The notes below the pieces were generated by a model. That model saw only the letters and a program-made list of their open reading frames with translations. It was not told where the DNA came from and ran no database searches. The position numbers were made by a program, and so were the translations under genes. Shown here piece after piece: positions 7,278 to 12,909 of a stretch of 16,253 bases of DNA. The stretch comes from Oscillospiraceae bacterium (lineage in GTDB: Bacteria; Bacillota; Clostridia; Oscillospirales; Oscillospiraceae): positions 1 through 16,253 of the forward strand of contig JAIEFH010000011.1 of assembly GCA_029067025.1 (NCBI GenBank), given 5' to 3'. Every line of letters starts with the position of its first letter. Within the stretch, counting starts at the first letter, position 1.

Positions 7278-7853
7278 TCACTCAGGAAAAACCTCTGACA
7301 GGTCGATCACGCAGCCCTCCAGGACGTTCACTTTCATTTTGTCCCCGGCTGTGCCGAATTCCTTCGCAGAATAGCGGCCATCCTCCAGGACGAAGGATTG
7401 CACGTCCTTGTTGGTCGGGTCTACGATCCAGTACTCCCGCACCCCGGCTCGCTGGTAGAGGTTAAACTTTGTCATTCGATCATGCCGCCTGGTAGAGGGG
7501 GATAGGATTTCCACCACCATGTCCGGGGCCCCCTTGCAGCCCATATTGTCCAGCTTAGAAGGGTCGCACACCACGGTAATGTCCGGCTCCACCATTGTGT
7601 CCACGTCCTCCGGGCTGTCCCCGTCCTCTTCGAACAGCCGGACGGCAAAGGGAGCGTGATAGACCTTACACTTTTTTCCCTTCAGATACTCGCGGAGCTG
7701 GCCGAACAGTTCCCCGCTGATTTCCTGGTGGGCCCTGGACGGTGGCGGGGACATCATAAAGACCTCCCCGTTGATGATCTCCGCCCGCTCATCCTCACTC
7801 CATGCGAGTGCGTCTGCGAAAGTGTATCGCGTGTTTTCTGCTGGCAATGCCAT
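7278..7853 (-). CDS. Uma2-family (DUF820) putative restriction endonuclease-like protein
   Basis: A 191-residue protein of the Uma2/DUF820 family, which has a PD-(D/E)xK nuclease fold. Visible core: INGEVFMMSPPPSRAHQ (27-43), VEPDITVVCDPSKL (88-101) with the PD motif, APDMVVEILSPST (109-121) with the acidic residue and strand, a downstream lysine near 129, and GVREYWIVDP (137-146). Biological roles in this family are mostly unknown; nuclease activity is assumed from the fold. ATG 7853 has GGGAG eight bases upstream; a GTG at 7862 lies on that site. It follows the ribbon-helix-helix gene by 56 bases and ends at a good terminator, so the two are probably one transcript. Such genes are frequent cargo on mobile elements. 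Confidence 0.88.
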   Translation of the reverse strand: MALPAENTRYTFADALAWSEDERAEIINGEVFMMSPPPSRAHQEISGELFGQLREYLKGKKCKVYHAPFAVRLFEEDGDSPEDVDTMVEPDITVVCDPSKLDNMGCKGAPDMVVEILSPSTRRHDRMTKFNLYQRAGVREYWIVDPTNKDVQSFVLEDGRYSAKEFGTAGDKMKVNVLEGCVIDLSEVFPE

Positions 7854-7909
7854 CAATATCACTCCCTTGCTATTTTACGCCACATGGCGCCCGCTTCATA
7901 CATCGCCCG

Positions 7910-8122
7910 CTATGCCCCCTCAGAGGCCACAGGAGCGGCCCCATCCCTTTCCATGGCCTCGGATATGGCCCGGTTAATAAAGCCGTTCACAGATTCGCTG
8001 TGGGCCTCTGCGTGGGCCTTTATTTCATCCAACCTTCCTTTTGCCATTGTCAGGCCAAACCGGTCATATTTAGCCTTTACATACTTTGTGACGGCTTTCT
8101 GCTGGGCTTTCGATACAGGCAT
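7910..8122 (-). CDS. Arc/CopG-like ribbon-helix-helix DNA-binding protein
   Basis: A 70-residue protein with a basic N-terminus (SKAQQKAVTKYVKAKYD), a short beta strand (RFGLTMAKG), helix A (RLDEIKAHAEAH), a turn and helix B (SVNGFINRAISEAMERD). This is the Arc/CopG ribbon-helix-helix layout, a dimeric DNA-binding fold common in antitoxins and phage or plasmid regulators. A strong AGGAGG lies seven bases before the ATG. It is first in a transcript with the Uma2 gene. Its promoter at 8185-8213 overlaps the first of three palindromic sites, so it is likely self-repressed and may also control the divergent gene at 8411 (inference). Whether it is an antitoxin is not shown; no classical toxin is adjacent. 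Confidence 0.8.
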   Translation of the reverse strand: MPVSKAQQKAVTKYVKAKYDRFGLTMAKGRLDEIKAHAEAHSESVNGFINRAISEAMERDGAAPVASEGA

Positions 8123-8184
8123 CCATAGTCCTCCTTTTGGCCGGGAGCGCCAAAAATTGCGCTCCCTTCCCCCAGTATAGTCAT

Positions 8185-8213
8185 ATTATACCCCACTTAT
8201 CTATTAACGTCAA
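8185..8213 (-). promoter_or_regulatory. Strong sigma-A promoter for the RHH-Uma2 genes
   Basis: On the minus strand TTGACG (8208-8213) is separated by 17 bases from a perfect TATAAT (8185-8190). The -35 lies inside operator site 1. Confidence 0.75.
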
Positions 8214-8281
8214 TATGCAATATTCACAATATATTAACGTTAATATTGTATAGTATGCCACTTGATATATTAGCGTTAATA
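8202..8281. promoter_or_regulatory. Three palindromic operator sites in a divergent promoter region
   Basis: The 14-bp palindrome TATTAACGTTAATA occurs at 8232-8245 (perfect, 16 bp with flanks) and with one change each at 8202-8215 and 8268-8281. Centres are 30 and 36 bases apart. Site 1 covers the -35 of the leftward promoter and site 3 fills the spacer of the rightward promoter, so binding should silence both. The ribbon-helix-helix protein encoded at 7910-8122 is the obvious candidate binder. Confidence 0.75.
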
Positions 8282-8290
8282 TGTTATTAT
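8262..8290 (+). promoter_or_regulatory. Promoter for the small gene at 8411
   Basis: TTGATA (8262-8267), 17-base spacer, TATTAT (8285-8290); an overlapping TATAAT lies three bases further on. Operator site 3 occupies the spacer. A leader of about 110 bases follows with no obvious gene. Confidence 0.55.
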
Positions 8291-8410
8291 AATATCACAG
8301 CAAGGGAGAACACCACAAGCGAGGGAACCGGGAAACGCATTCCAAGTAGGCCGACAGGTGCGAACGACTCACGCCCCGGCTCCCACCGCAAACTGAAAGG
8401 AGATCACACC

Positions 8411-8686
8411 ATGAGCATGAACGAGATCGAGGTCAAGTGCCGGGAGCTGCGCCAGCTCCAAAACCTGGTGGCTGAAGCGGAGCAGGAGATGGAAGCTATC
8501 AAGGACGCCATCAAGGCCCAGCTCACCGCCCAGGGGCTGGACGAGCTATTCGCCGGGGAGTACGCGGTATCATGGAAGCCAGTGAAGTCCTCCCGGGTGG
8601 ATACTGTGGCCCTGCGCAAGGCCATGCCGGACGTGGCCCAGGCGTTCACCAAGACCACCACCACGCGCCGATTCTGCGTGGCATGA
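8411..8686 (+). CDS. Small hypothetical protein, phage/mobile-element type
   Basis: A 91-residue protein. The first half is a probable coiled coil rich in Glu, Gln and Leu (CRELRQLQNLVAEAEQEMEA, then a second helix up to about residue 43). The second half has a conserved-looking YAVSWKPVKSSRVDT segment and a Thr/Arg-rich end (TKTTTTRRFCVA). I recognise this style from phage and integrative-element proteins of unknown role but cannot name a family. Start ATG 8411 has AAAGGAG eight bases upstream; longer versions starting near 8246 would run through the operator region and are unlikely. It is the only rightward gene in the left half of the element and is transcribed divergently from the RHH regulator, whose operators overlap its promoter. 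Confidence 0.72.
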   Translation: MSMNEIEVKCRELRQLQNLVAEAEQEMEAIKDAIKAQLTAQGLDELFAGEYAVSWKPVKSSRVDTVALRKAMPDVAQAFTKTTTTRRFCVA

Positions 8687-8831
8687 GAAGGGGAAAGCCC
8701 CTTCCCGTGCTCCGCGCCCGCTCGTTTCGGCCTATTGGAGAAATGGCCACCGTCGGCGGTGGTCGCGTGTATGGGCACGAACTGGCGCCAGTACCATCCT
8801 TTCCGGGCCGGCCAAAATTTTTAGTTTTCTG

Positions 8832-8859
8832 TTGCAAAATGCTTGAAATTGTATATAAT
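8832..8859 (+). promoter_or_regulatory. Promoter of structured RNA candidate
   Basis: TTGCAA (8832-8837), 16-base spacer, perfect TATAAT (8854-8859), in an AT-rich island within GC-rich DNA. The preceding stretch 8687-8820 holds no gene; it has a GAAGGGG/CCCCTTC hairpin right after the 8411 gene and a CTGGCGCCAG palindrome. Confidence 0.55.
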
Positions 8860-8865
8860 AACAAT

Positions 8866-8988
8866 TGGTTAGGGGGTGACGCCAGCCCAAAGGTATGCTC
8901 CTTTACCCTGTGAGAGTTGTTGAGGCCGACTCTCATTAATGAGGCGCAACCTCCGCTATGTGGGTGGGGGAGGCGTCTCATTTCTTTT
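8866..8988 (+). ncRNA. Candidate small structured RNA (about 120 nt) with its own promoter and terminator
   Basis: Transcription from the TATAAT at 8854 would give an RNA ending at a hairpin where ATGAG...CCTCC pairs with GGAGG...CTCAT (8939-8981), followed by TTTCTTTT. A second hairpin pairs GAGAG (8912-8916) with CTCTC. It contains a 14-codon open frame starting at ATG 8895 (MLLYPVRVVEADSH), without a well-placed ribosome site, and a second short frame from a GTG at 8877. It could be a regulatory RNA, a leader-peptide attenuator or a type I toxin locus; I cannot assign a known family. Confidence 0.45.
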
Positions 8989-8998
8989 GGCAAGGCAA

Positions 8999-9234
8999 TT
9001 ATGGCCGCTTTTCAAAATCACACGCGCCTGGGCTTTTGCCCCTCCCGGTTAAATCGTCCAAAGTGACGCTGAAGTAATCCGCAATGGCCAACAGGACGGG
9101 CAAAGTTGGTGTCCGATCCCCGCTCTCATATCTGGCCACGGCATTTTTCCCCAGACCGCACAGCTGGGACAAGGTACGCTGACTGACGCCCGTTTTCTGA
9201 GCTGCTTTAAGCGTGCCGGGAATTCCTCGCACAT
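8999..9234 (-). pseudogene. XRE-family HTH regulator, frameshifted
   Basis: Two frames together give a normal XRE repressor. Frame one starts at ATG 9234 behind GGGAGGGG and reads MCEEFPARLKQLRK; the other continues TGVSQRTLSQLCGLGKNAV, then ARYESGDRTPTLPVLLAIAD and YFSVTLDDL. The switch is at a run of four A (T at 9193-9196 on the plus strand); a fifth A would restore the frame exactly. As read, frame one ends about 60 codons on. A GTG at 9232 could start the second frame directly and keep most of the HTH, but its first helix would be abnormal. The ATG lies one base after the stop of the sigma-like gene, so the two are coupled. Decay, a sequencing error or recoding are all possible. Confidence 0.75.
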
Positions 9235-9235
9235 C

Positions 9236-9888
9236 TTAACCCCTCCCTGTGAGATACCCCCGCAATGGCCGTGATGTGCGCGGGTGTCTTAGCTGCTTCA
9301 GCGCCTCACCTTCCCACTTCCGTACTATCTCCGGCTGAACGCCCATTTCGGCGGCTATGGCGCTGGAGGTCTGCCCCCGGTAGAATCTGCGCTGGATGAT
9401 ATTCCGACAGTGCGCCGGCAGCCGCCCCAGTGCTGTGCCCAACTCAGCGCGGAGCCGTGTCCGGTACTGGCATTCCTCCACCCGCTCGAAGTCCAGGGTA
9501 GATACTGGGTCGGCAATGTACTCCCTCAGCGTGGCCCCGTCCTCATCGTCCCCCATGGGCACATCCAGGCTTCCAGCCCGGTGCAGTGGATCTTGCGCCT
9601 GTTTACGGCTGCGATACCCTCCAGCTTCGGCAAAGGTGGTTTTGAGATGCAGGGCCAGCCACCCGATGAACGAGCCCCCAGCCTCCGGGTCAAAGGATTC
9701 CACGGCGGCCACCAGGGCTATATAGCCGCTGTCGTAGAGATCCCCGAACTCCACCCCGCCAAAGCCGCCTGTGGCCGCCATTCGGCGGTTGGCCTGTTTT
9801 GCCACGAACCGCTCCACCTGGGCCCACAGCTGGGGAAAATGCTCCCGCTCCCCTTCTGGATCAGTACCGCCAATTCCTCGTTGTTCAT
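9236..9888 (-). pseudogene. Sigma-70-family-like factor, frameshifted near its N-terminus
   Basis: The main frame carries region 2-like sequence (FGDLYDSGYIALVAAVESFD, then GSFIGWLALHLKTTF) and region 4 (LPAHCRNIIQRRFYRGQTSS, then MGVQPEIVRKWEGEALKQLR). Its natural start, MNNEELAVLIQKG from ATG 9888 with GGGAGG eleven bases upstream, is in a different frame. One more G in the run of four at 9850-9853 (C on the plus strand) would join it to EREHFPQLWAQVERFVAKQA, giving about 217 residues. The downstream frame is also open leftward to 9943, so an N-terminally altered protein could still be made. It belongs to the leftward operon after Rep and overlaps closely with the XRE gene. Sigma-like factors of this type are common on Clostridia mobile elements, where their role is unclear. 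Confidence 0.72.
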
Positions 9889-10048
9889 TGCGTTTTCGGC
9901 CTCCCTGTGGTAGAATGTGGGTGACAACAGCACATCCCACCATGGGGGCTGCTTCGGCGGCTCTTTTTTTGCGCTGGGCATGGAAACAGCGCCCGGTTTA
10001 TCGAGCGGGCGTGGATTCCAGCTGGCCGGTCAGGCTGGGTATTGCTAT

Positions 10049-10074
10049 AACGCGCGCGGGTACGCGCCCGCGTT
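10049..10074. repeat. GC-rich palindrome between rep and the sigma-like gene
   Basis: A 26-bp imperfect inverted repeat (11 of 13 pairs) around TACGCG, with a perfect CGCGGG/CCCGCG stem at 10055-10072. It lies in the 289-base gap 9889-10177, where no gene has good support, directly downstream of rep. It is a possible replication-origin hairpin, or just a terminator-like structure without a T tail. Confidence 0.35.
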
Positions 10075-10177
10075 GTGGGTCAAGAAATGGACTGGGGATA
10101 TAATACCAGACCAGAGTGCCATTGTGGAGGGGTTTTCTTCATTTTCTCCATACCCGATTCTAAAGTTATACTTGGTT

Positions 10178-10960
10178 TCAAGCCTGATTTTGCGGGGCCG
10201 GTATTCCGTTGTGCCGCTGGCCGTGCCTTTGACCGGCGGTGAAGCTCATTTTCTGGGGGTTGGGTGATGGGAGCCTGTACTTTATGTAGCAGTAGCTTCC
10301 ATATTCTGTAATCTTCTCTTCTTTCTCCAGAATATGGCAGCCGGGAGGGGCGGCCAGGGTGGTATCATCCGGCACATAACAGGACTGTACATCGGGATTT
10401 CTCAGGTTCCGGCTGCGCGTCCACATCTGAGCGCCCACCGGGCGGCCCTCAACACTCTCTTTGGTGATGTACATGGCCAGCGCCGCAAGGTCGTTTTCAT
10501 CGATCTGCTCCACGTCCACGATATCGCCATAGGGCCACAGGCTGCGGATGACCTCGATATCCCGCCCCACGGCATTCAGCACAAGGTGGTGATGCAAGCG
10601 GGCCTCCCCGTGCCTTTCCTCCGTGGTGTAGATATAGCGCAACACCTGGCCCCGTAAGGCCCGGTGCTTACGCAGATTTTTGATGAATTGCCGGACGCAC
10701 TTCACAGCCCCGGCCCGCTTTACTGGAAGATCTGCGTCCCGGTATGTAAGAGTGACGAACAGATCCCGCCCGGTGAAGTTTGCCGCGATCAGCATTTCCA
10801 GCTTCCCCCGGGCGGTCTTATCGTTCATGGCCTTTTGCGCGGCGGCGGTCATGCGAGACTTTTCCGCCCGCGCCCGCTCGCCGTCCCGGGGCTCTGGAGC
10901 CGTATAGAGGATCGTTTTCACCAGGCGGCCCGCCTTGATGGTTTTCATTCGTTTCGCCAT
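10178..10960 (-). CDS. HUH-type rolling-circle replication initiator (Rep, inovirus G2P-like)
   Basis: A 260-residue protein with the three motifs of HUH endonucleases. Motif 1 is FVTLTYRDADLP (68-79). Motif 2, the metal-binding HUH, is RLHHHLVLN (121-129, histidines 123 and 125). Motif 3 has the nicking tyrosine in MYITKE (Tyr164, with Lys167). The layout matches the Rep proteins of Firmicutes filamentous-phage-like and rolling-circle elements (ORF2/G2P type). It would nick one strand at an origin and stay linked through the tyrosine. The N-terminal 60 residues are basic. It starts 14 bases after the preceding small gene, in a long leftward operon; the ribosome site is weak (GGGGCG). No second tyrosine or helicase domain is seen, so a host helicase would be needed. 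All motif residues are present. Confidence 0.85.
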   Translation of the reverse strand: MAKRMKTIKAGRLVKTILYTAPEPRDGERARAEKSRMTAAAQKAMNDKTARGKLEMLIAANFTGRDLFVTLTYRDADLPVKRAGAVKCVRQFIKNLRKHRALRGQVLRYIYTTEERHGEARLHHHLVLNAVGRDIEVIRSLWPYGDIVDVEQIDENDLAALAMYITKESVEGRPVGAQMWTRSRNLRNPDVQSCYVPDDTTLAAPPGCHILEKEEKITEYGSYCYIKYRLPSPNPQKMSFTAGQRHGQRHNGIPAPQNQA

Positions 10961-10974
10961 GGCCAGCGCCCCGC

Positions 10975-11190
10975 TCAGTGTGCGGTACCGGCCCGCTGCT
11001 CCGCTTTCGCCGTGCGGTACCCTTTTGCGCGGCCATAATCAAAAGCCATACAGATAGCCCCTGAGACGTCATCAGCTGTCATATGTTTCAATTCCAACAG
11101 CTCAACAACGGTCATCTGGTACGGTGTCCCACGGGGAAATTTACCGCCGGTGCGGTCTATGTACCGCTGGATCTTCTCAATTTCGGTCAT
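10975..11190 (-). CDS. Small conserved-type protein of unknown function
   Basis: A 71-residue, helical protein: MTEIEKIQRYIDRT, then YQMTVVELLELKHMTADDV, then AICMAFDYGRAKGYRTAKAE. The ending FDYGRAKGYR resembles small proteins often found on Clostridia phages and integrative elements; the function is unknown. Its start overlaps the end of the previous gene by 14 bases, and rep follows after 14 bases, so it belongs to the same operon. Confidence 0.7.
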   Translation of the reverse strand: MTEIEKIQRYIDRTGGKFPRGTPYQMTVVELLELKHMTADDVSGAICMAFDYGRAKGYRTAKAEQRAGTAH

Positions 11191-11443
11191 GGCCGCGCCC
11201 CATTCTTGCGAATTCTACCAAAGCAGCGGTGTCATGATCCCGCTGGAATTTTCGACCCTGCCGCCAGACCTCGGCCAGGGCACAGGCTGTCATAACCTTA
11301 GGGGACATATACAATGGGCTCCCCGGCTGTAGGTGGGTATACCGCACGTTTCGCCGCAACTCCTTCAAAAAAATCGCTTTTGCGGCTTGCACCTCCAGAA
11401 AAGAGGGGTTCAGATCGAGCTTCTCAGGTAATGCGCAATTCAT
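11177..11443 (-). CDS. Hypothetical protein, 88 residues
   Basis: No family is recognised. The ATG at 11443 overlaps the stop of the HTH gene before it as ATGA, and AGGAGG lies eleven bases upstream, which supports this start over a TTG at 11452. The protein has one clear amphipathic segment (EVQAAKAIFLKELRRNVRY), a middle part with PGSPLYMSPKVMTACALAE and a charged C-terminus. It overlaps the next gene by 14 bases. Its place between an excisionase-like gene and rep suggests a replication or regulation accessory (inference only). Confidence 0.6.
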   Translation of the reverse strand: MNCALPEKLDLNPSFLEVQAAKAIFLKELRRNVRYTHLQPGSPLYMSPKVMTACALAEVWRQGRKFQRDHDTAALVEFARMGRGHDRN

Positions 11444-11724
11444 ACTTGACAATGCCTCCTGTTCTCATGTAAACTGGAGGCGGAAGCAGTGCCAGCCAAA
11501 GCCTGTTCCGCCCTGCCGTCTCGGTGCTCCAACACCGGGGCGGCTTCTTTTTGTCCTCCTGCCTTGGCCCGTACCCACTCCGCCAGCAGTTCCCGGGAGA
11601 TCAAGCGGCGGCTGCCCACTGTCAGCGTGGGGAAGCCCTCCTGGTGGATCAGGTTATACATGGTGTGCCGGGATATGCCCAGGGCCCGCGCCGCCTCTGT
11701 GACGCTGTATGTAAGCTCCGCCAC
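11440..11724 (-). CDS. Excisionase-like HTH (MerR/HTH_17-type) DNA-binding protein
   Basis: A 94-residue protein whose first 55 residues form a winged-helix domain of the excisionase/helix_turn_helix_17 type: YSVTEAARALGISRHTMYNL, then IHQEGFPTLTVGSRRLISRE and LLAEWV. The basic wing GSRR and the WV ending are typical. The C-terminal 40 residues look disordered. The start is GTG at 11724, with GGGAGG nine bases upstream. It is a good candidate for the element's recombination directionality factor, which would bend DNA at the attachment site. However, it lies about 2.3 kb from the integrase and on the other strand, so this role is inferred. It is coupled to the next gene through an ATGA overlap. 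Confidence 0.8.
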   Translation of the reverse strand: MAELTYSVTEAARALGISRHTMYNLIHQEGFPTLTVGSRRLISRELLAEWVRAKAGGQKEAAPVLEHRDGRAEQALAGTASASSLHENRRHCQV

Positions 11725-11727
11725 GGG

Positions 11728-11820
11728 TCACTGCCTCCCTTCCTGCCACGCAATCAGCGCGGCCCGCAGTGTGCCGTAAGTGTGGCCACGGTAGTACCAT
11801 AGACCCCTATAGAATTTCAT
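11728..11820 (-). CDS. 30-residue small protein
   Basis: ATG 11820 follows a strong AAAAGGGAGGG with good spacing. It encodes a short basic, aromatic-rich peptide (MKFYRGLWYYRGHTYG, then TLRAALIAWQEGRQ) ending four bases before the GTG of the excisionase-like gene. The ribosome site and tight fit in the operon argue that it is translated. The function is unknown. Confidence 0.6.
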   Translation of the reverse strand: MKFYRGLWYYRGHTYGTLRAALIAWQEGRQ

Positions 11821-11844
11821 GGATTGCCCTCCCTTTTGACGATG

Positions 11845-11925
11845 TTATACGGCCTTTGCCACATCCCGGACGGTCATGCCCTTCCGCTCCATGGCCAGCC
11901 TTACCTTCTTGCGGTCTGCTTTCAT
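11845..11925 (-). CDS. 26-residue ORF resembling the start of an XRE HTH protein
   Basis: ATG 11925 overlaps the stop of the previous gene as ATGA and has GGGAGGG upstream. It reads MKADRKKVRLAMERKGMTVR, then DVAKAV, and stops. This matches the first two helices of small XRE regulators common on Clostridia elements, so it may be a truncated regulator kept as a leader or coupling peptide. It could equally be a remnant. Confidence 0.45.
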   Translation of the reverse strand: MKADRKKVRLAMERKGMTVRDVAKAV

Positions 11926-12173
11926 GGCCTTACCCTCCCGCTGCTTTGCCCTCGTGATAGTTCCTCCTGCGCGATTCTATCTGCGCTTGCCAAAATATCC
12001 GTGACGCAGACGCGCACCCTTGCGGAAAGCCCTGTCCGGCCCGTCATTGCTTCGATCTCGCGCAGTTCGCGGAATACGCCGATCAGATAATCCATATCCC
12101 GTCCCAACGCAGCTTTCCGCTTTGATTTTTCCTTTACCGGGATAGGCACTATATTTGCGCAATCCGTTTTCAC
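11922..12173 (-). CDS. Hypothetical helical protein, 83 residues
   Basis: GTG 12173 lies seven bases after GGGAGG and four bases after the stop of the Rha-like gene. A longer frame reaching to 12272 would run inside that gene and is rejected. The protein starts MKTDCANIVPIPVKEKSKRK and continues as a helical segment (YLIGVFRELREIEAMTG) and a second helix (RVCVTDILASADRIAQEELS). No family is recognised. It is part of the leftward operon. Confidence 0.6.
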   Translation of the reverse strand: MKTDCANIVPIPVKEKSKRKAALGRDMDYLIGVFRELREIEAMTGRTGLSARVRVCVTDILASADRIAQEELSRGQSSGRVRP

Positions 12174-12177
12174 ACCT

Positions 12178-12876
12178 TCACCTCCCACCGGCCAGCGCGC
12201 CCACAGCGGGGAACCCCGCCAGCCTGTCCTTGACAGCCCGGTAGATCTCCCAGTATGGGGCCCTAGCCTCAATGCCTGCCGCGATCTCCTGGGCTATGGT
12301 CTGCTCCACCAGAAGCAGAGCGGTGAGCTGCACCACCTGGGCCTTGTCCCTCTCGACAATGCCCACTGTGGCATCCGCCAGCTTAGAGAGGTTGGCATAA
12401 TACCACCCGGCCTTCCGGCTTCCCTGGGCCACGGCATAATCCACCAAGCGCTTGATTGCCTCCGTCTCCTGACGGCGGATCTCTTTGCCCAGCGAGCGGG
12501 CATCCTGCCAGACGGGGGAGGCCCGTTCTAGGAGCAGGGAGCGCATGGCGTAGAACTGCCGCACCAGCTCCTTCTTGAACGCCCGGACCACCTCGGTATT
12601 CTTCAGATAGGTCATAAGTAACGTGGCTTGCTGTTCATTCAAGTGGTAGATGATTTCGGGTCTGCCGCGCCCGCCTGTTTTTGCGATTTCAAATCGCAAA
12701 ATTCCGAATTCCTCAAAATCGGCCTTGTGGGTCAAAAGCAAATGGTCAACTGTTCTGCGTTGGACTCCTGCCCCCGCCGCTATGATTTCGCTGGTGGTGT
12801 AGGGCTCCCCAGCCGCCCGTTGAGGGGCAAGGACAAGGGAGGCGGGCGGGCCCGTTTGCCCAGATTTTGTATTCAT
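12178..12876 (-). CDS. Rha-family phage regulatory protein (antirepressor-like)
   Basis: A 232-residue protein. Residues about 26-115 match the Rha N-terminal domain: YTTSEIIAAGAGVQRRTVDH, then FEEFGILRFEIAKTGGRGRP, then YHLNEQQATLLMTYLKNTE and VRAFKKELVRQFYAMRSLL. The C-terminal half is helical, with RRQETEAIKRLVDYAVAQGS and EARAPYWEIYRAVKDRL, as in related antirepressor proteins. Rha proteins are phage regulators that interfere with lytic or lysogenic control; the precise mechanism is not settled. ATG 12876 has AAGGAG eight bases upstream. It heads the leftward operon running through to rep and sits back to back with the remains of a cI-like repressor gene, a typical pairing. The promoter is not clear; a TATTAA around 12900-12910 lacks a good -35. 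Confidence 0.83.
   Translation of the reverse strand: MNTKSGQTGPPASLVLAPQRAAGEPYTTSEIIAAGAGVQRRTVDHLLLTHKADFEEFGILRFEIAKTGGRGRPEIIYHLNEQQATLLMTYLKNTEVVRAFKKELVRQFYAMRSLLLERASPVWQDARSLGKEIRRQETEAIKRLVDYAVAQGSRKAGWYYANLSKLADATVGIVERDKAQVVQLTALLLVEQTIAQEIAAGIEARAPYWEIYRAVKDRLAGFPAVGALAGGR
12679..12701. repeat. Perfect inverted repeat inside the Rha-like gene
   Basis: TTTTGCGATTT and AAATCGCAAAA are perfect complements around a single C. The site is AT-rich compared with the rest of the gene and encodes RFEIAK. It may be an internal operator or chance. Confidence 0.4.
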
Positions 12877-12909
12877 GTGTCGGTCTCCTTCCTAGAAGAT
12901 GATTAATAA

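Noticed and set aside
8246..8410. Longer start for the 8411 gene
   Set aside because: The extension would translate the operator and promoter region, while a strong ribosome site sits right before ATG 8411.
9889..9981. 31-residue N-terminal extension of the sigma-like protein (from ATG 9981)
   Set aside because: No ribosome site before 9981, whereas ATG 9888 gives the usual MNNEEL-type start with GGGAGG upstream; kept only as a possibility.
12174..12272. N-terminal extension of the 83-residue protein into the Rha-like gene
   Set aside because: GTG 12173 has a well-spaced GGGAGG and follows the Rha stop by four bases; the extension is only the Rha gene in another frame.
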